From: Synechococcus sp. RS9909
GTDB taxonomy: Bacteria; Cyanobacteriota; Cyanobacteriia; PCC-6307; Cyanobiaceae
Length of the DNA stretch: 64,000 bases
Direction of reading: 5' to 3'
Assembly: GCF_014279595.1 (NCBI RefSeq)
Contig: NZ_CP047943.1
Span: 1,982,422 to 2,046,421 of the forward strand
The position numbers and the translations under genes were made by a program. Positions 18,875 to 28,092 of the stretch are shown here, one piece after another. Under the pieces are notes generated by a model. That model was not told the DNA's origin. It worked only from the letters and a program-made list of their open reading frames with translations, and ran no database searches. Positions within the stretch are counted from its first letter, which is position 1. Each line of letters opens with the position of its first letter.

Positions 18875-19598
18875 CCCCGCACCCGCCCCCTTATCAACGG
18901 CAACCGACGCGCAACCGGTGGCTCATCTGCATGAGGTGAGCAAGGTTTACGGCACCGGTGCGGCCACCGTGAAGGCTCTCGACCATCTCAATCTCACCGT
19001 GCATCAGGGCGATTACCTGGCGGTGATGGGTGCGAGCGGCTCCGGCAAAAGCACGGCGATGAACATCATCGGCTGCCTCGACCGCCCCAGCAGCGGCTCA
19101 TACCAACTCAACGGCATCGCCGTCGAACAACTCGATGACGACGCCCTGGCCGATCTGCGCAACCAGGAGCTGGGCTTTGTCTTCCAGCAGTTCCACCTGC
19201 TGCCGCACGCTTCCGCGCTTGAAAATGTGATGTTGCCGATGATCTATGCCGGCGTTCCCGCCGGCGAGAGACGCCGCCGGGCTGCAGCGGCACTGGAACG
19301 GGTCGGCCTGGCCGAACGCCTGGAGAATCGCCCCAATCAGCTCTCCGGCGGCCAGCAGCAACGGGTGGCGATCGCCAGGGCGATCATCAACCAACCCGCC
19401 CTCCTGCTGGCGGATGAACCCACCGGCGCCCTCGATTCGCGCACCACCAACGATGTGCTGGATCTGTTTGACGATCTGCATCGCCAGGGGATCACGCTCG
19501 TGCTGGTGACCCACGAAGACGATGTGGCCGCAAGGGCCGCCACGGTGGCCCATTTCCGCGACGGCCGCGTCGAGCGCCTCGAGCGGAATCGCCGCTGA
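18867..19598 (+). CDS. ABC transporter ATP-binding protein (MacB/LolD type), no permease nearby
   Basis: A 243-residue ATPase with Walker [11 protein letters not shown]-loop [18 protein letters not shown], signature [14 protein letters not shown], Walker [13 protein letters not shown] and switch His VTHEDD. This is the MacB/LolD/FtsE subclass, which normally pairs with an FtsX-like permease; none is encoded in the window. The start is either TTG at 18867 (overlapping ndhB) or GTG at 18918, which would remove 17 poorly conserved residues. Confidence 0.88.
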   Translation: MADPAPAPLSTATDAQPVAHLHEVSKVYGTGAATVKALDHLNLTVHQGDYLAVMGASGSGKSTAMNIIGCLDRPSSGSYQLNGIAVEQLDDDALADLRNQELGFVFQQFHLLPHASALENVMLPMIYAGVPAGERRRRAAAALERVGLAERLENRPNQLSGGQQQRVAIARAIINQPALLLADEPTGALDSRTTNDVLDLFDDLHRQGITLVLVTHEDDVAARAATVAHFRDGRVERLERNRR

Positions 19599-19638
19599 TG
19601 CAGGGCTGACTAAGCTGACGGAAGGCCGCTGCTCGTGC

Positions 19639-20367
19639 ATGGTTGATGCTGCAGCCAGCCCCCCGAGGGTTCTGCTGGTCGATGACGAATCCCGCCTGAC
19701 CGACCTGCTGCGCCTCGAACTCGATGTGGAGGGCTACGCGGTCGACGTGGCCTCCGACGGAGCTTCAGCCCTGATCAAGGCTCGCCAGGACCCGGCTCCG
19801 AATCTGATCGTGCTCGACTGGAATCTCCCCGACTTCACCGGCATCGACATCTGCCAGAGGATTCGCAGCAGTGGCGTCACCACGCCGATCCTCATGCTCA
19901 CCGGCCACGACGACATCGCCGATCGGGTCAAAGCTCTCGATGCCGGCGTGGATGACTACCTCACCAAGCCCTTCTCGATCGAGGAGCTGATGGCTCGCCT
20001 GCGGGCCATGCAACGGCGGGCGGAATTCTTCTCCAAGGAGGGCAGGAGCGGGCAGCCACTGCTCCTGGAGGTAGGCGATCTCCGTTTGCATACCGGCACG
20101 CGCGATGTGCGTCGAGGTGACCGGGAGATTCAACTCTCCGTGAAGGAATACGACCTGCTTCACTTCCTCATGCGGGGCCGGGGCCGGGTGTTGGAACGCG
20201 CTGAAATCATGCGCGGTGTGTGGGGAGAAAATTTCTATGGAGACGACAACCTTCTCGACGTTTACATCCGCTATCTCCGCCAGAAAATTGAAACCGAAGA
20301 TCAACCCACGCTGATTCACACCGTTCGTGGCGTTGGCTTCATCCTGCGGGATGAAGCCACGCGATGA
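19639..20367 (+). CDS. OmpR/PhoB-type response regulator
   Basis: A 242-residue two-domain regulator. The receiver has the acidic pair in VDDE (residues 15-17), phospho-acceptor Asp60 (IVLDWNLPDFTG) and Lys110 (YLTKPFS). The C-terminal winged helix has the typical LSVKEYDLLHFLM, VLERAEIM and VDVYIRYLRQKI-like pattern (LLDVYIRYLRQKIE) plus VRGVGFIL. No histidine kinase is next to it, so the partner is unknown. It lies 40 bp after the orphan ABC ATPase. Confidence 0.93.
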   Translation: MVDAAASPPRVLLVDDESRLTDLLRLELDVEGYAVDVASDGASALIKARQDPAPNLIVLDWNLPDFTGIDICQRIRSSGVTTPILMLTGHDDIADRVKALDAGVDDYLTKPFSIEELMARLRAMQRRAEFFSKEGRSGQPLLLEVGDLRLHTGTRDVRRGDREIQLSVKEYDLLHFLMRGRGRVLERAEIMRGVWGENFYGDDNLLDVYIRYLRQKIETEDQPTLIHTVRGVGFILRDEATR

Positions 20368-20379
20368 AGCCGGGCGTGC

Positions 20380-21384
20380 TTAACCGCGGGGCCGCTCCAG
20401 ACCCTGCATGAGCTGGGCCACCAACAACGACACGGCATCATCTCCGCCCGCCGTCAGCGGGTTCAGATCCAGATCACCCGGATCCATCGCCACCCAGCCA
20501 TCCCCATCGGGTCGCCGCAGTTCGAAATGGAGATGGGGACCGGTGCTCAACCCCGTGCTGCCGACCCGTCCGATCACCTCCCCCTGACGGACGGTCTGGC
20601 CCGCTTTCACATAGATCTCGGAGAGGTGGCCATACAGCGTGCGGCGCCGGGGCTGGCTGTGTTCGAGCTCAACGGCGATGCCATACCCACCCGCTAGACC
20701 ACTGCTGGTGACCGTGCCAGACAATGCGGCCACCACCGGCGTGCCTTCAGGCGCGGCCAGGTCCTTGCCGGCATGCATCAACCAATTGCCGATCACCGGA
20801 TGGAGACGCCAGCCGAATTCACTGGTGGTGATCGCCGAGCCGATAATCGGAAAGAGGAGACGGCGATCGCCGTTGCCCACCAGCGGCAAGGGGCGAGGTG
20901 AGACGGCGAACACCGATTCGAGTCGGAAGCCGGGACCGGTTCCACCGAGCAGAGCGGACACCGGCACCGTGATCGGTGGCAGGGGCTGACCATCCGCACC
21001 GCGACGCAAGCTGGCGGCCAGACCACCGTCGCGGCGGGAACGCCAGGACAAACGCTTTGAGTCACCGCGCAAGCCACGGCCACGCAGGGCCACACCGGAA
21101 CGGCATTCCTGCTTCGACAGCGCACCGCTGCGACAGGCCTGCTGCAGGGCCGGCACATGAATCGGCCGAGCCACGGCACCCGCCTCCAGCTGCCGCCGTT
21201 CCAGCGGGGTGATCACCCTGTTGCGCTCCAGGCTTTCGAGGGAGCGGTCAAAACGCAGCGGTTCCTGAGTCTCCAGCCTGGCCGGGGGCAGCACAGGCGG
21301 CTCTGCGGCAGGGAGGTCACCCGGGGCCTGAGGGGCCACCGGCAAGGCCAGGAGCCAGGCAGCCGCAAGCCAGCGCACGAGCAC
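20380..21384 (-). CDS. Secreted M23-family peptidase
   Basis: A 334-residue protein with an N-terminal signal peptide (LVRWLAAAWLLALPVAPQAP) and a C-terminal LytM/M23 domain (about residues 185-305). Zinc-site motifs are HAGKDLAAPEGTPV (HxxxD) and GPHLHFELR (HxH), with YGHLSEIYVKAGQTV between. Predicted periplasmic, acting on peptidoglycan cross-links or as an amidase activator. The central region (Arg-rich, residues 95-130) is not a known domain. Confidence 0.92.
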   Translation of the reverse strand: MLVRWLAAAWLLALPVAPQAPGDLPAAEPPVLPPARLETQEPLRFDRSLESLERNRVITPLERRQLEAGAVARPIHVPALQQACRSGALSKQECRSGVALRGRGLRGDSKRLSWRSRRDGGLAASLRRGADGQPLPPITVPVSALLGGTGPGFRLESVFAVSPRPLPLVGNGDRRLLFPIIGSAITTSEFGWRLHPVIGNWLMHAGKDLAAPEGTPVVAALSGTVTSSGLAGGYGIAVELEHSQPRRRTLYGHLSEIYVKAGQTVRQGEVIGRVGSTGLSTGPHLHFELRRPDGDGWVAMDPGDLDLNPLTAGGDDAVSLLVAQLMQGLERPRG

Positions 21385-21408
21385 ACATCAGTCAGGAACG
21401 GCGAGACT

Positions 21409-22188
21409 CTAGAGACCCTGCTCGCGAGCGTCAGTCCAACGCGTCCAGCTCATGGTCCGGGTTCCCTGTTGCAGCTGCAAAGCCCCATCAGCCGCCAACC
21501 CCGTGATCCGCCACAGCTCACCGGTGGCGGGGTCACGCACCTGCCGTTGCCACAGCCTCGCCTCCACGGCCCGCACCAGCGTCTGTGGAGCCAGGGCGAA
21601 TCCACAGGCACGCTCGAGGCATCGCAGCACCTCGGTCGTCCAGACCCAGGGACGGCAACGACCAGGGGCCAGCACCTGACGCAGCGCCACAGCCCCTACC
21701 GGCACGGGATTGATCACATTCAGGCCCACGCCGATGCGCGCCAGACGAAGCTGACCACCGCAGTACACCATGCGCGGCAATACACCAGCCAGTTTCCGGT
21801 CGCCGATCAGCAGATCATTGGGCCATTTGATCCGGATCGGGACTCCCTCCCCCTCGAGGCGCTCCGCCAGAGCCAGGGCAACGGCCAGACCCAGGAGGCC
21901 GGGGGCCGCTGCCGTTGAGGGCCAGGGCAGGGCCGCGCTGATCCAGACCCCTCCCGCCGGGGCCTGCCAGACCCGCCCCCATTGCCCCTGAGCCCGAATC
22001 TGATGGCGCGCGATCACCGCCCGGGGCTGCGGCCCCTGCCAGGGCCTGTGCTGCAACCACTGGCTGAGCGCGGTCTCCGTGCTGGCACAGACGGGAAGCA
22101 CGCGAAGGTTCCAGGCGGGAAGGCCCTGACGACGCCGTCGCCGCGCCAGATCCGCCCCTCGCCGGCCGATCAGCCCTGCTGCCGCCAC
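21409..22188 (-). CDS. birA: Biotin--[acetyl-CoA-carboxylase] ligase
   Basis: Attaches biotin to the AccB carrier for fatty acid synthesis. The 259-residue protein has no N-terminal DNA-binding domain. Motifs: QGQWGRVWQAPAGGVWIS (biotinyl-AMP loop), IKWPNDLLIGDRKLAGVL and IGVGLNVINP, then a small C-terminal SH3-like domain. The GTG at 22188 (GLIGRRGADLARR follows) is preferred, overlapping the aminotransferase end by 19 bp; the frame stays open to 22758 only as that gene's shadow. Confidence 0.88.
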   Translation of the reverse strand: MAAAGLIGRRGADLARRRRRQGLPAWNLRVLPVCASTETALSQWLQHRPWQGPQPRAVIARHQIRAQGQWGRVWQAPAGGVWISAALPWPSTAAAPGLLGLAVALALAERLEGEGVPIRIKWPNDLLIGDRKLAGVLPRMVYCGGQLRLARIGVGLNVINPVPVGAVALRQVLAPGRCRPWVWTTEVLRCLERACGFALAPQTLVRAVEARLWQRQVRDPATGELWRITGLAADGALQLQQGTRTMSWTRWTDAREQGL

Positions 22189-23363
22189 CAGGGCTCCAAA
22201 CGCCGGATGGCCTGCTCCAGGCTGTCGCTCGGTTGCACCAGGGCAAGGCGCAACCAATGGGCACCGGCGGCACCGAAGCCCGACCCCGGGGTGAGCGCCA
22301 CACCCGCCTGATCGAGAAGCGCCGCCGCCAGATCCTCGTCGTTCCAGCCCCGCTGCCTGGCCCAGGCGGGTACGGGAAGCCACAGATAGAGCGCCATCGA
22401 CGGGACGGGCGCCTGCCAGCCGAGGCGTTGAAGCGCCTTCAGGGTGCGATCCCTGCGCTCGCGATAGATGGGCACGATCCGGCGCGGCCAATCGGGGACC
22501 TCGGTGAGAGCCGCGATCGCCCCCTGCTGCAGGGCGAGGGATTGGTTGAAGTCCACCACCCCCTTGAGCTGCCGGAGCGCGCTGATCAGGGGCGCCGCCC
22601 CAACGGCGAAGGCAAGACGGAAGCCACCGAGGCACCAACCCTTCGAGAGGGAAAAGAATTCGATCCCCCGCTCGCGCCAGCCCTGGCTGCGCAACAGCGC
22701 TGGCGCCTCTCCTTCCAGGGCTAGATCGAGATAGGGGTTGTCGTGGGCCAGCACGCAATCGTGGCGCTGGGCCCGCTGCATCGCCTCATCCAGCCAGATC
22801 TGCTCACCGACCTGCGCCGTTGGGTTGTGGGGAAAGCCCAGCACCATCAACCGCAACTGATCCCATTCGGCGCTGCTCAACCTGTCCCAGCAGGGTCGCC
22901 ATCCCGTCGCCTCCTCCAGAGGCAGCGATGCAATCCGGGCGTCGGCCAGCAGCAGGCCACCGCGGTGGGAGGGGTAGGAGGGATCGAGGATCAAGCCGGC
23001 CTCGCCAGGATTGAGCACCGCCAGAGGCAGATGGGCTGTTCCTTCCTGGGAGCCCACCAGCAGCAGCACTTCCCGCTCTGGATCCACATCCACCGCGAAA
23101 CGGGACTGACACCAGGAGGCCACGGCCTCACGCAGGGGCCGGGTGCCGGCATGGAGGCAATAGGTCGCGCTTCCAGGCGCCTCAAGTGCTGCCGCCATGG
23201 CGGCCAGCGCCTGGGGTGGCGGCTCCAGATCCGTCGACCCAAGGGAGAGGTCCACAAGCGGCAGGCCCTGGGCCGCCTCACTGAGGCGATAGTGATGCTT
23301 GCGCTGGTCATTGCGGTCGAAAACACCGCTGCCCAGTCGCTCCAGACGCCTAGAGGTGTGCAT
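22170..23363 (-). CDS. PLP-dependent class I/II aminotransferase
   Basis: A 397-residue fold-type I enzyme. The PLP Lys is in FFSLSKGWCLGGFRLAF, the cofactor-binding Asn/Pro motif in GFPHNPTAQ and the Tyr in AHDNPYLDL. It looks close to the aspartate/LL-diaminopimelate aminotransferase group; the substrate cannot be fixed from sequence. The ATG at 23363 overlaps the trxA stop by 14 bp, so the two are probably co-translated. Confidence 0.88.
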   Translation of the reverse strand: MHTSRRLERLGSGVFDRNDQRKHHYRLSEAAQGLPLVDLSLGSTDLEPPPQALAAMAAALEAPGSATYCLHAGTRPLREAVASWCQSRFAVDVDPEREVLLLVGSQEGTAHLPLAVLNPGEAGLILDPSYPSHRGGLLLADARIASLPLEEATGWRPCWDRLSSAEWDQLRLMVLGFPHNPTAQVGEQIWLDEAMQRAQRHDCVLAHDNPYLDLALEGEAPALLRSQGWRERGIEFFSLSKGWCLGGFRLAFAVGAAPLISALRQLKGVVDFNQSLALQQGAIAALTEVPDWPRRIVPIYRERRDRTLKALQRLGWQAPVPSMALYLWLPVPAWARQRGWNDEDLAAALLDQAGVALTPGSGFGAAGAHWLRLALVQPSDSLEQAIRRLEPWWRQQG

Positions 23364-23676
23364 CCAGGAACGCCTGCAGCTGGGGCTTGGCGATGGCACC
23401 CTCATGGCGTGCCAGCTCCGCACCATTCTGAAAAATGATCAACGTGGGAATGCCCTGCACCCTGTAGGCATCGCGGGTGGCAGGGTTGCCGTCCACCTCA
23501 AGCTTGCCGACATCGAGGCGGTCGGCGTAGGTCGCGGCGGCCCAGTCCATCAAGGGGGCCATCAGGCGGCAGGGGCCACACCAGGTCGCCCAGAAATCGA
23601 CCAGCACCGGCTTCGACGCCTGGAGGACCTCCTGGGCAAAGGCCGCATCGGTGAAGTCGGAGACAGCAGGAGCCAC
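23350..23676 (-). CDS. trxA: Thioredoxin
   Basis: A 108-residue standard thioredoxin with the WCGPC active site (Cys32, Cys35), the cis-Pro in GIPTLIIF, and normal family length. It reduces disulfides in target enzymes such as those of the Calvin cycle or peroxiredoxins. Upstream is vipp1 (36-bp gap); downstream it overlaps the aminotransferase gene. Confidence 0.95.
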   Translation of the reverse strand: MAPAVSDFTDAAFAQEVLQASKPVLVDFWATWCGPCRLMAPLMDWAAATYADRLDVGKLEVDGNPATRDAYRVQGIPTLIIFQNGAELARHEGAIAKPQLQAFLDAHL

Positions 23677-23712
23677 GGCAACAGATCAAGCGTGGCCCGA
23701 TCCTATGGGGGC

Positions 23713-24492
23713 TCAGAGCTTGTCGATCGACTTGCGCAGCTCCTCGAGATCGGCATCCACCTCCGCCACCTTCACGGGCTCGACCTTGGTCTGGTCGGAG
23801 GGCTCTCCGGCCGGCAAGGCCACCGCTTCCGGTCCACCCTCCAGTCGCTGCCGCAGGGAGGCCAGTTCATCGTCCACATCACTGCCACCCTCGAGGGAAG
23901 CGAACTGGCTCTCCAGATCGGCGCCGGCCAGCTCGGCTGCAGCCTGGCTGCTGGCCTCCAAGGCCTGCACCTTGTCTTCCATGCGCTCAAACGCCGCCAT
24001 GGCCGAGTTGGTGCCGAGATTGCCCACAGCACTCTGCAGCTGCTGCTGCGCCTGGGCCGCCTGGGCCCGGGCCTTGAGCATGTCCTTCTTGGTGCGCGCT
24101 TCGGCGATCTTGCCCTCGAGGGCCACCAGGCTCTTCTTGAGGGTCTCCACCTGAGCGTCCTGACCCTGCAGCTGGCCTGAGAGCGACGTCGCGGTCTCCT
24201 GGAAGGTCTTGCGGCGGGCCAGGGCCTCACGGGCCAACCCCTCCTCCCCTTTCTTCAAGGCCAGTTCAGCCCGTTCATACCAGGTGGCCGCCTGGGCCTC
24301 GGCCTGATCGGCCTGATTGCGCAACCGCTTCTGACTGGCAATGGCCATCGCCACCGCCTGACGCAGCTTGACCAGGTCGGCCTGCATGTCGGCAACCGAC
24401 TGATCGAGAATCTTGACCGGATCCTCCGCCTTGCTCACCAGATCGTTGAGGTTGGCCCGAAGCAGACGACTGAGCCGATCGAAGAAACCCAT
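23713..24492 (-). CDS. vipp1: Vipp1/IM30 (PspA-family membrane-remodelling protein)
   Basis: A 259-residue almost wholly alpha-helical coiled-coil protein. It starts MGFFDRLSRLLRANLNDLVS, the amphipathic lipid-binding helix, and has the PspA core to about residue 215. It also has the extra C-terminal helix (DADLEELRKSIDKL) that separates Vipp1 from bacterial PspA. It is needed for thylakoid maintenance in cyanobacteria. The 96-bp gap upstream is shared with the divergent DciA-like gene. Confidence 0.93.
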   Translation of the reverse strand: MGFFDRLSRLLRANLNDLVSKAEDPVKILDQSVADMQADLVKLRQAVAMAIASQKRLRNQADQAEAQAATWYERAELALKKGEEGLAREALARRKTFQETATSLSGQLQGQDAQVETLKKSLVALEGKIAEARTKKDMLKARAQAAQAQQQLQSAVGNLGTNSAMAAFERMEDKVQALEASSQAAAELAGADLESQFASLEGGSDVDDELASLRQRLEGGPEAVALPAGEPSDQTKVEPVKVAEVDADLEELRKSIDKL

Positions 24493-24588
24493 GGGGGAGG
24501 AGCTGGCAGGAGCGGCGGTTTGAGGCTAGCGAGAGACCCTCTCAGCGCCGCTTAACATCCACTGGAACATTGGGACAGGTGGTGAGCC

Positions 24589-25161
24589 ATGGCAAGGGCG
24601 CCACGATCCCAGCGGCGGCGTTTCGGCCGGGGCGAGCTGATGCAGGCGGCGGAACCAGCCGCAGCCGAGCCACTGCTGGGCTGCCTGGAAAGCCTGCAAC
24701 GCGACTGGCGCTCGCAAGGATCGATCGCCGCGATCTGGCAGGACTGGCCGCGCCTGGCCGGATCCCAACTCGCTCCGCACTGTCGCCCCCTGAGTTTCCA
24801 TGGAGGGCTGCTCACCGTGGGAGCCAGCCAACCCCAATGGCGTCAGGCACTCCAATACAGCCGCCCCCAGCTGCTGGCTGCGCTGCGGAGCGCCGGCCAC
24901 GCGATTCGCGACCTGCGCATCCAGCAACACCATGCACCGACACGCCCGGCACTGGACAGCGAGGCATCGATCTGGGCTCGTCATCCCAGTCGCATCGATG
25001 TGCACGGACTCGCCACCTGTCCGCAGTGCCAGAGCCCGGCCCCTGCTGGGGAGATGGCGCTCTGGGGCCATTGCGGCTTCTGCCGGCGCCACCGGCTGGC
25101 CACCAGCGACACAACCTCCTTCAGTAACGCTCCGGCCGAGGATCGCGCCAATCGGAGCTGA
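24589..25161 (+). CDS. DciA-like (DUF721) protein with a C-terminal four-cysteine ribbon
   Basis: The 190-residue protein has a DUF721/DciA domain at residues about 30-112 (IAAIWQDWPRLAGSQLAPH, GGLLTVGASQPQWRQALQY). DciA loads the replicative helicase in bacteria lacking DnaC/DnaI. After it come Cys144, Cys147, Cys162 and Cys165, a CxxC-x14-CxxC zinc-ribbon pattern that is not part of the DUF721 core. Its last 41 bp overlap the convergent glycosyltransferase gene. Confidence 0.82.
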   Translation: MARAPRSQRRRFGRGELMQAAEPAAAEPLLGCLESLQRDWRSQGSIAAIWQDWPRLAGSQLAPHCRPLSFHGGLLTVGASQPQWRQALQYSRPQLLAALRSAGHAIRDLRIQQHHAPTRPALDSEASIWARHPSRIDVHGLATCPQCQSPAPAGEMALWGHCGFCRRHRLATSDTTSFSNAPAEDRANRS

Positions 25162-26989
25162 CGCCATCGGCCTGAAGTTGTTCGGCCCGGGCCTCGAGGC
25201 GACGGCGATCAAGGCGCCAGAGGCGATAGATGCCATAACGACCGAGCAGCTGCGGCTCCAACCCCTGCCAATGCTTCTGAGCTGCCGTGCCGGCATCGAT
25301 CACAACCAAAGCGGTGGGCATCTGCTCGATCGGGACACCGCTCCACTGCCGCCGTTGCTCGGAGCGCAACCGCTCGGCGACATTCACCAGAGCACCTTTC
25401 GAGCGTCCCTCGTACACCACCACCCGATCGGTGTAGAAGTGCAGGGAAGGCTTCATGACCCCCACCATCGCCACCGGCTCCTGAGCAGATGGGGCTGGGG
25501 CTCGCTGACCCTGACGAACGATCTCTGCAGCAGCCTGACGCACGGGCTGCTGCCGCACCCGGTCGCCGAGGGCGATCATCGGCACCAGGGCAACCAACTG
25601 AAACAGCAACAGGGGACCCTGCATGCCGAGCAGCTTGGCGGGCCCCTGGCCCGGCTGGCGGCGCCAAGCCAGCACCACGCCCAACACAGCCGCCACGCTG
25701 AAACATACCGCCGCTCGCAGCAACAGGCCGCTGGCGAGCAGCTCTGCGGAGAGCGTGGGCATCTCCGGATCACGAATCAGGGGGATCCAGAGGTGAGACA
25801 GCCACAGCCCCACGGCCAGAACGGCACTGAGACCAGCGCAAGCGAACCAGGCCCACCACTGGGTCTGCCGGGAGCGCAGGGGCGATGGCAGCAACGACAG
25901 ACTGATCAGCAGCGCTGCCGCCGGCGTCGCCGGCAACCAGTAACTGGGCAATTTGGTGGCCGCCGTGGTGAACAACAGCAGCACCGCCAAGAGCCAGCAG
26001 GCGGCGAAGACCTGGAGCGACTCGTCGCGCTCAGCGGGCGCTGACCATCGGCCAACACCTTTTGCCACCTGAAGCAGACCCAGGAGCAGCAATGGCGTGA
26101 ACGGCAGGGCCGCCACCAGCATCACCGGGCCGAAAAACCACCAGGGCTGCAGGTGGTTGTTCACCACGGAGGTGAACCGCTGCAGATTGTGGTAACCAAA
26201 AAAGCTGTTCCAGAAAGGTTCTCCTTCCACCAGCAATTCAGCGGCGTACCAGGGCAGGCTCACCAGGGCCGTGAGCGTCAGGCCTCGGAGCGGTCGCAGA
26301 TGGCTCCAGAGCCCGACAACATCCCGGCGCACGAAGCCAAACAACAGCAGGGTGAAGCCGGTGAGCACCACCGCCACCGGCCCCTTGGCGAGCACAGCAC
26401 AACCGAGCAGCAACCAGGCGATCCACCACTGGCGTCCTCCGGCGCGATCGCAACGCCACTGACAGAGCAGGCTCAGGGCCAGGGTGCCGCAGAGGAGGGC
26501 ATCACTGACGGCGGTTCGGCTCCAGATCAGCACCAGGGGCGAGAGGGCAAAGGCCAGGGCTGTGGCGAGCGCCGTCCGCCGGGGTGTGCCATCACCGCAC
26601 TGGGGATGGCGCATCACCGTGTCGCCGAGCATGAGCATCGCCGCCAGCGTGGACAACGCCGAGGGCAGGCGAGCCGCCCAGGTGCCCAGGGGATCCCACT
26701 GTCCATGGCCGGGCATGGCATAGCCCAGGCCCATCAGCCAGTAGACAAGCGGCGGTTTGTCGTAGCGCGGTAAGCCATTGACGCGCGGCGTGAGCCAATC
26801 ACCGGTGCGCGCCATGGCCCGACCGGCAGCGGCGAACAACGGCGGGGTCTCATCCACCAGACCGGTGGCGCCGAGCTGCCAGCAGCAGACCAGCACACCG
26901 AGGGCCAGGATCAGCAGCAGGCCTCGGCGCCGCTGCCTCGGGCTGAGCTGCTGCGCATGGTGCCGGCGGTCCGAAAGGGTCAGGGGCAT
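25121..26989 (-). CDS. GT39-family (ArnT-like) glycosyltransferase
   Basis: A 622-residue polytopic membrane protein with about 11 helices. The first luminal loop has the DETPPLFAAAGRAMARTGDWLTP and RYDKPPLVYWL motifs typical of PMT/ArnT enzymes, which transfer sugars from polyprenyl-phosphate donors. A C-terminal soluble part of about 150 residues follows. The ATG at 26989 overlaps the preceding GT4 stop; the extension to 27034 lacks support. Confidence 0.87.
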   Translation of the reverse strand: MPLTLSDRRHHAQQLSPRQRRRGLLLILALGVLVCCWQLGATGLVDETPPLFAAAGRAMARTGDWLTPRVNGLPRYDKPPLVYWLMGLGYAMPGHGQWDPLGTWAARLPSALSTLAAMLMLGDTVMRHPQCGDGTPRRTALATALAFALSPLVLIWSRTAVSDALLCGTLALSLLCQWRCDRAGGRQWWIAWLLLGCAVLAKGPVAVVLTGFTLLLFGFVRRDVVGLWSHLRPLRGLTLTALVSLPWYAAELLVEGEPFWNSFFGYHNLQRFTSVVNNHLQPWWFFGPVMLVAALPFTPLLLLGLLQVAKGVGRWSAPAERDESLQVFAACWLLAVLLLFTTAATKLPSYWLPATPAAALLISLSLLPSPLRSRQTQWWAWFACAGLSAVLAVGLWLSHLWIPLIRDPEMPTLSAELLASGLLLRAAVCFSVAAVLGVVLAWRRQPGQGPAKLLGMQGPLLLFQLVALVPMIALGDRVRQQPVRQAAAEIVRQGQRAPAPSAQEPVAMVGVMKPSLHFYTDRVVVYEGRSKGALVNVAERLRSEQRRQWSGVPIEQMPTALVVIDAGTAAQKHWQGLEPQLLGRYGIYRLWRLDRRRLEARAEQLQADGVSSDWRDPRPERY

Positions 26990-28092
26990 GCGGAAATGCT
27001 GCCATCTCCGGGCGCCAGGCCCCGGCAGATCCACCGCTCCACCCGTTCAGCAAAAATCGCCTGGCTGGCGTGGCACTCAACCCAGTGGCGACAGGCGTTG
27101 CGGTCGATCGCATCGAGCTGTTCCACCGCCGCCAGCAAGCCATCACAGTCATCCGGAGGCACCAACCAACCTGTGATTCCGTGCAGCACCAGCTCTCCGG
27201 GGCCGCCCCGGTCGTAGGCGATCACAGGCACGCCGCAGGCCAGGGCCTCCACCACCACGTTGCCGTAGGCCTCGTTCCATTTCGGCGTGTTGATGAGAGC
27301 CCGACAGCGCCCCAACTCCTTTTGCAGAGCCGCGGTGGGCAGAAAGCCACGCCATTGGATCGTGCCTGCCGGAGCGGCGGCTTCCACCCGGGCGGCGTAG
27401 GCAGGATCCTCGACCAGTCCCCACACCAAGAGAGGCTCACCGAGCCTCGCCGCGACCGACACGGCATCCTCAAGCCCCTTCTCGGGGGCGACACGGCCCG
27501 CCCAACCCAGGGGGCCATCGGTCTGCACCTGGAGGGCGTAGCGGCTGAGATCAAACCCATTCCCCACCACCACCGGGGGGGCTGGCAGACCGAAATCCTC
27601 GGCCTGCCGTCGGCTATGAAACGCAAGCCGCCGCTGGTCCCAGTGGGCCAGATCCAGCAGCAGCGCATCGATCACCCGCGCCACTGAGCCCATGCTCACC
27701 AAATGGAAGATCGGCTGGTGCTGACGGGGCGTCAGCCAGAGGGGGAGCCAGTCGTAGCCGAAATTGAGCACCGCATCGGCCGAGGAGGCAAGTTCCAGAG
27801 CCCGCTCCCACAGCTTTGGCAGGACCCCCTGCGCAGGGATCAGCACCGGTCCATCGGGGTCGGCATGTTGCCAGCTGGGCTGATCCTCACCGGCCACGGG
27901 GTGCAGGTGCACCTGCTCACACCCCTCGGGCAACCGGGAACCCTCCGGGGCCACCAGATGGAGGTGGTGGCCGCGCTGGCCCAGCCCTCGCAACAGGGAG
28001 GTGATCGTGAGTTCCACCCCACCACCTCGCCCGCTGCCCAGGTGGCCGATCGGTGTGCTCACCAGCACGAGATCCAGAGAGGGCGATGCCAT
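26980..28092 (-). CDS. GT4-family glycosyltransferase
   Basis: A 370-residue GT-B enzyme. The N-terminal domain has SGRGGGVELTITSLLRGL; the C-terminal donor-binding domain has GWAGRVAPEKGLEDAV and NEAYGNVVVEALACGVPVIAYDRGGPGEL (the E-x7-E motif region). Probably sugar addition to cell-surface glycan together with the GT39 gene. The ATG at 28092 overlaps the EamA stop by one base; a longer frame to 28683 is antisense shadow. Confidence 0.9.
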   Translation of the reverse strand: MASPSLDLVLVSTPIGHLGSGRGGGVELTITSLLRGLGQRGHHLHLVAPEGSRLPEGCEQVHLHPVAGEDQPSWQHADPDGPVLIPAQGVLPKLWERALELASSADAVLNFGYDWLPLWLTPRQHQPIFHLVSMGSVARVIDALLLDLAHWDQRRLAFHSRRQAEDFGLPAPPVVVGNGFDLSRYALQVQTDGPLGWAGRVAPEKGLEDAVSVAARLGEPLLVWGLVEDPAYAARVEAAAPAGTIQWRGFLPTAALQKELGRCRALINTPKWNEAYGNVVVEALACGVPVIAYDRGGPGELVLHGITGWLVPPDDCDGLLAAVEQLDAIDRNACRHWVECHASQAIFAERVERWICRGLAPGDGSISACP

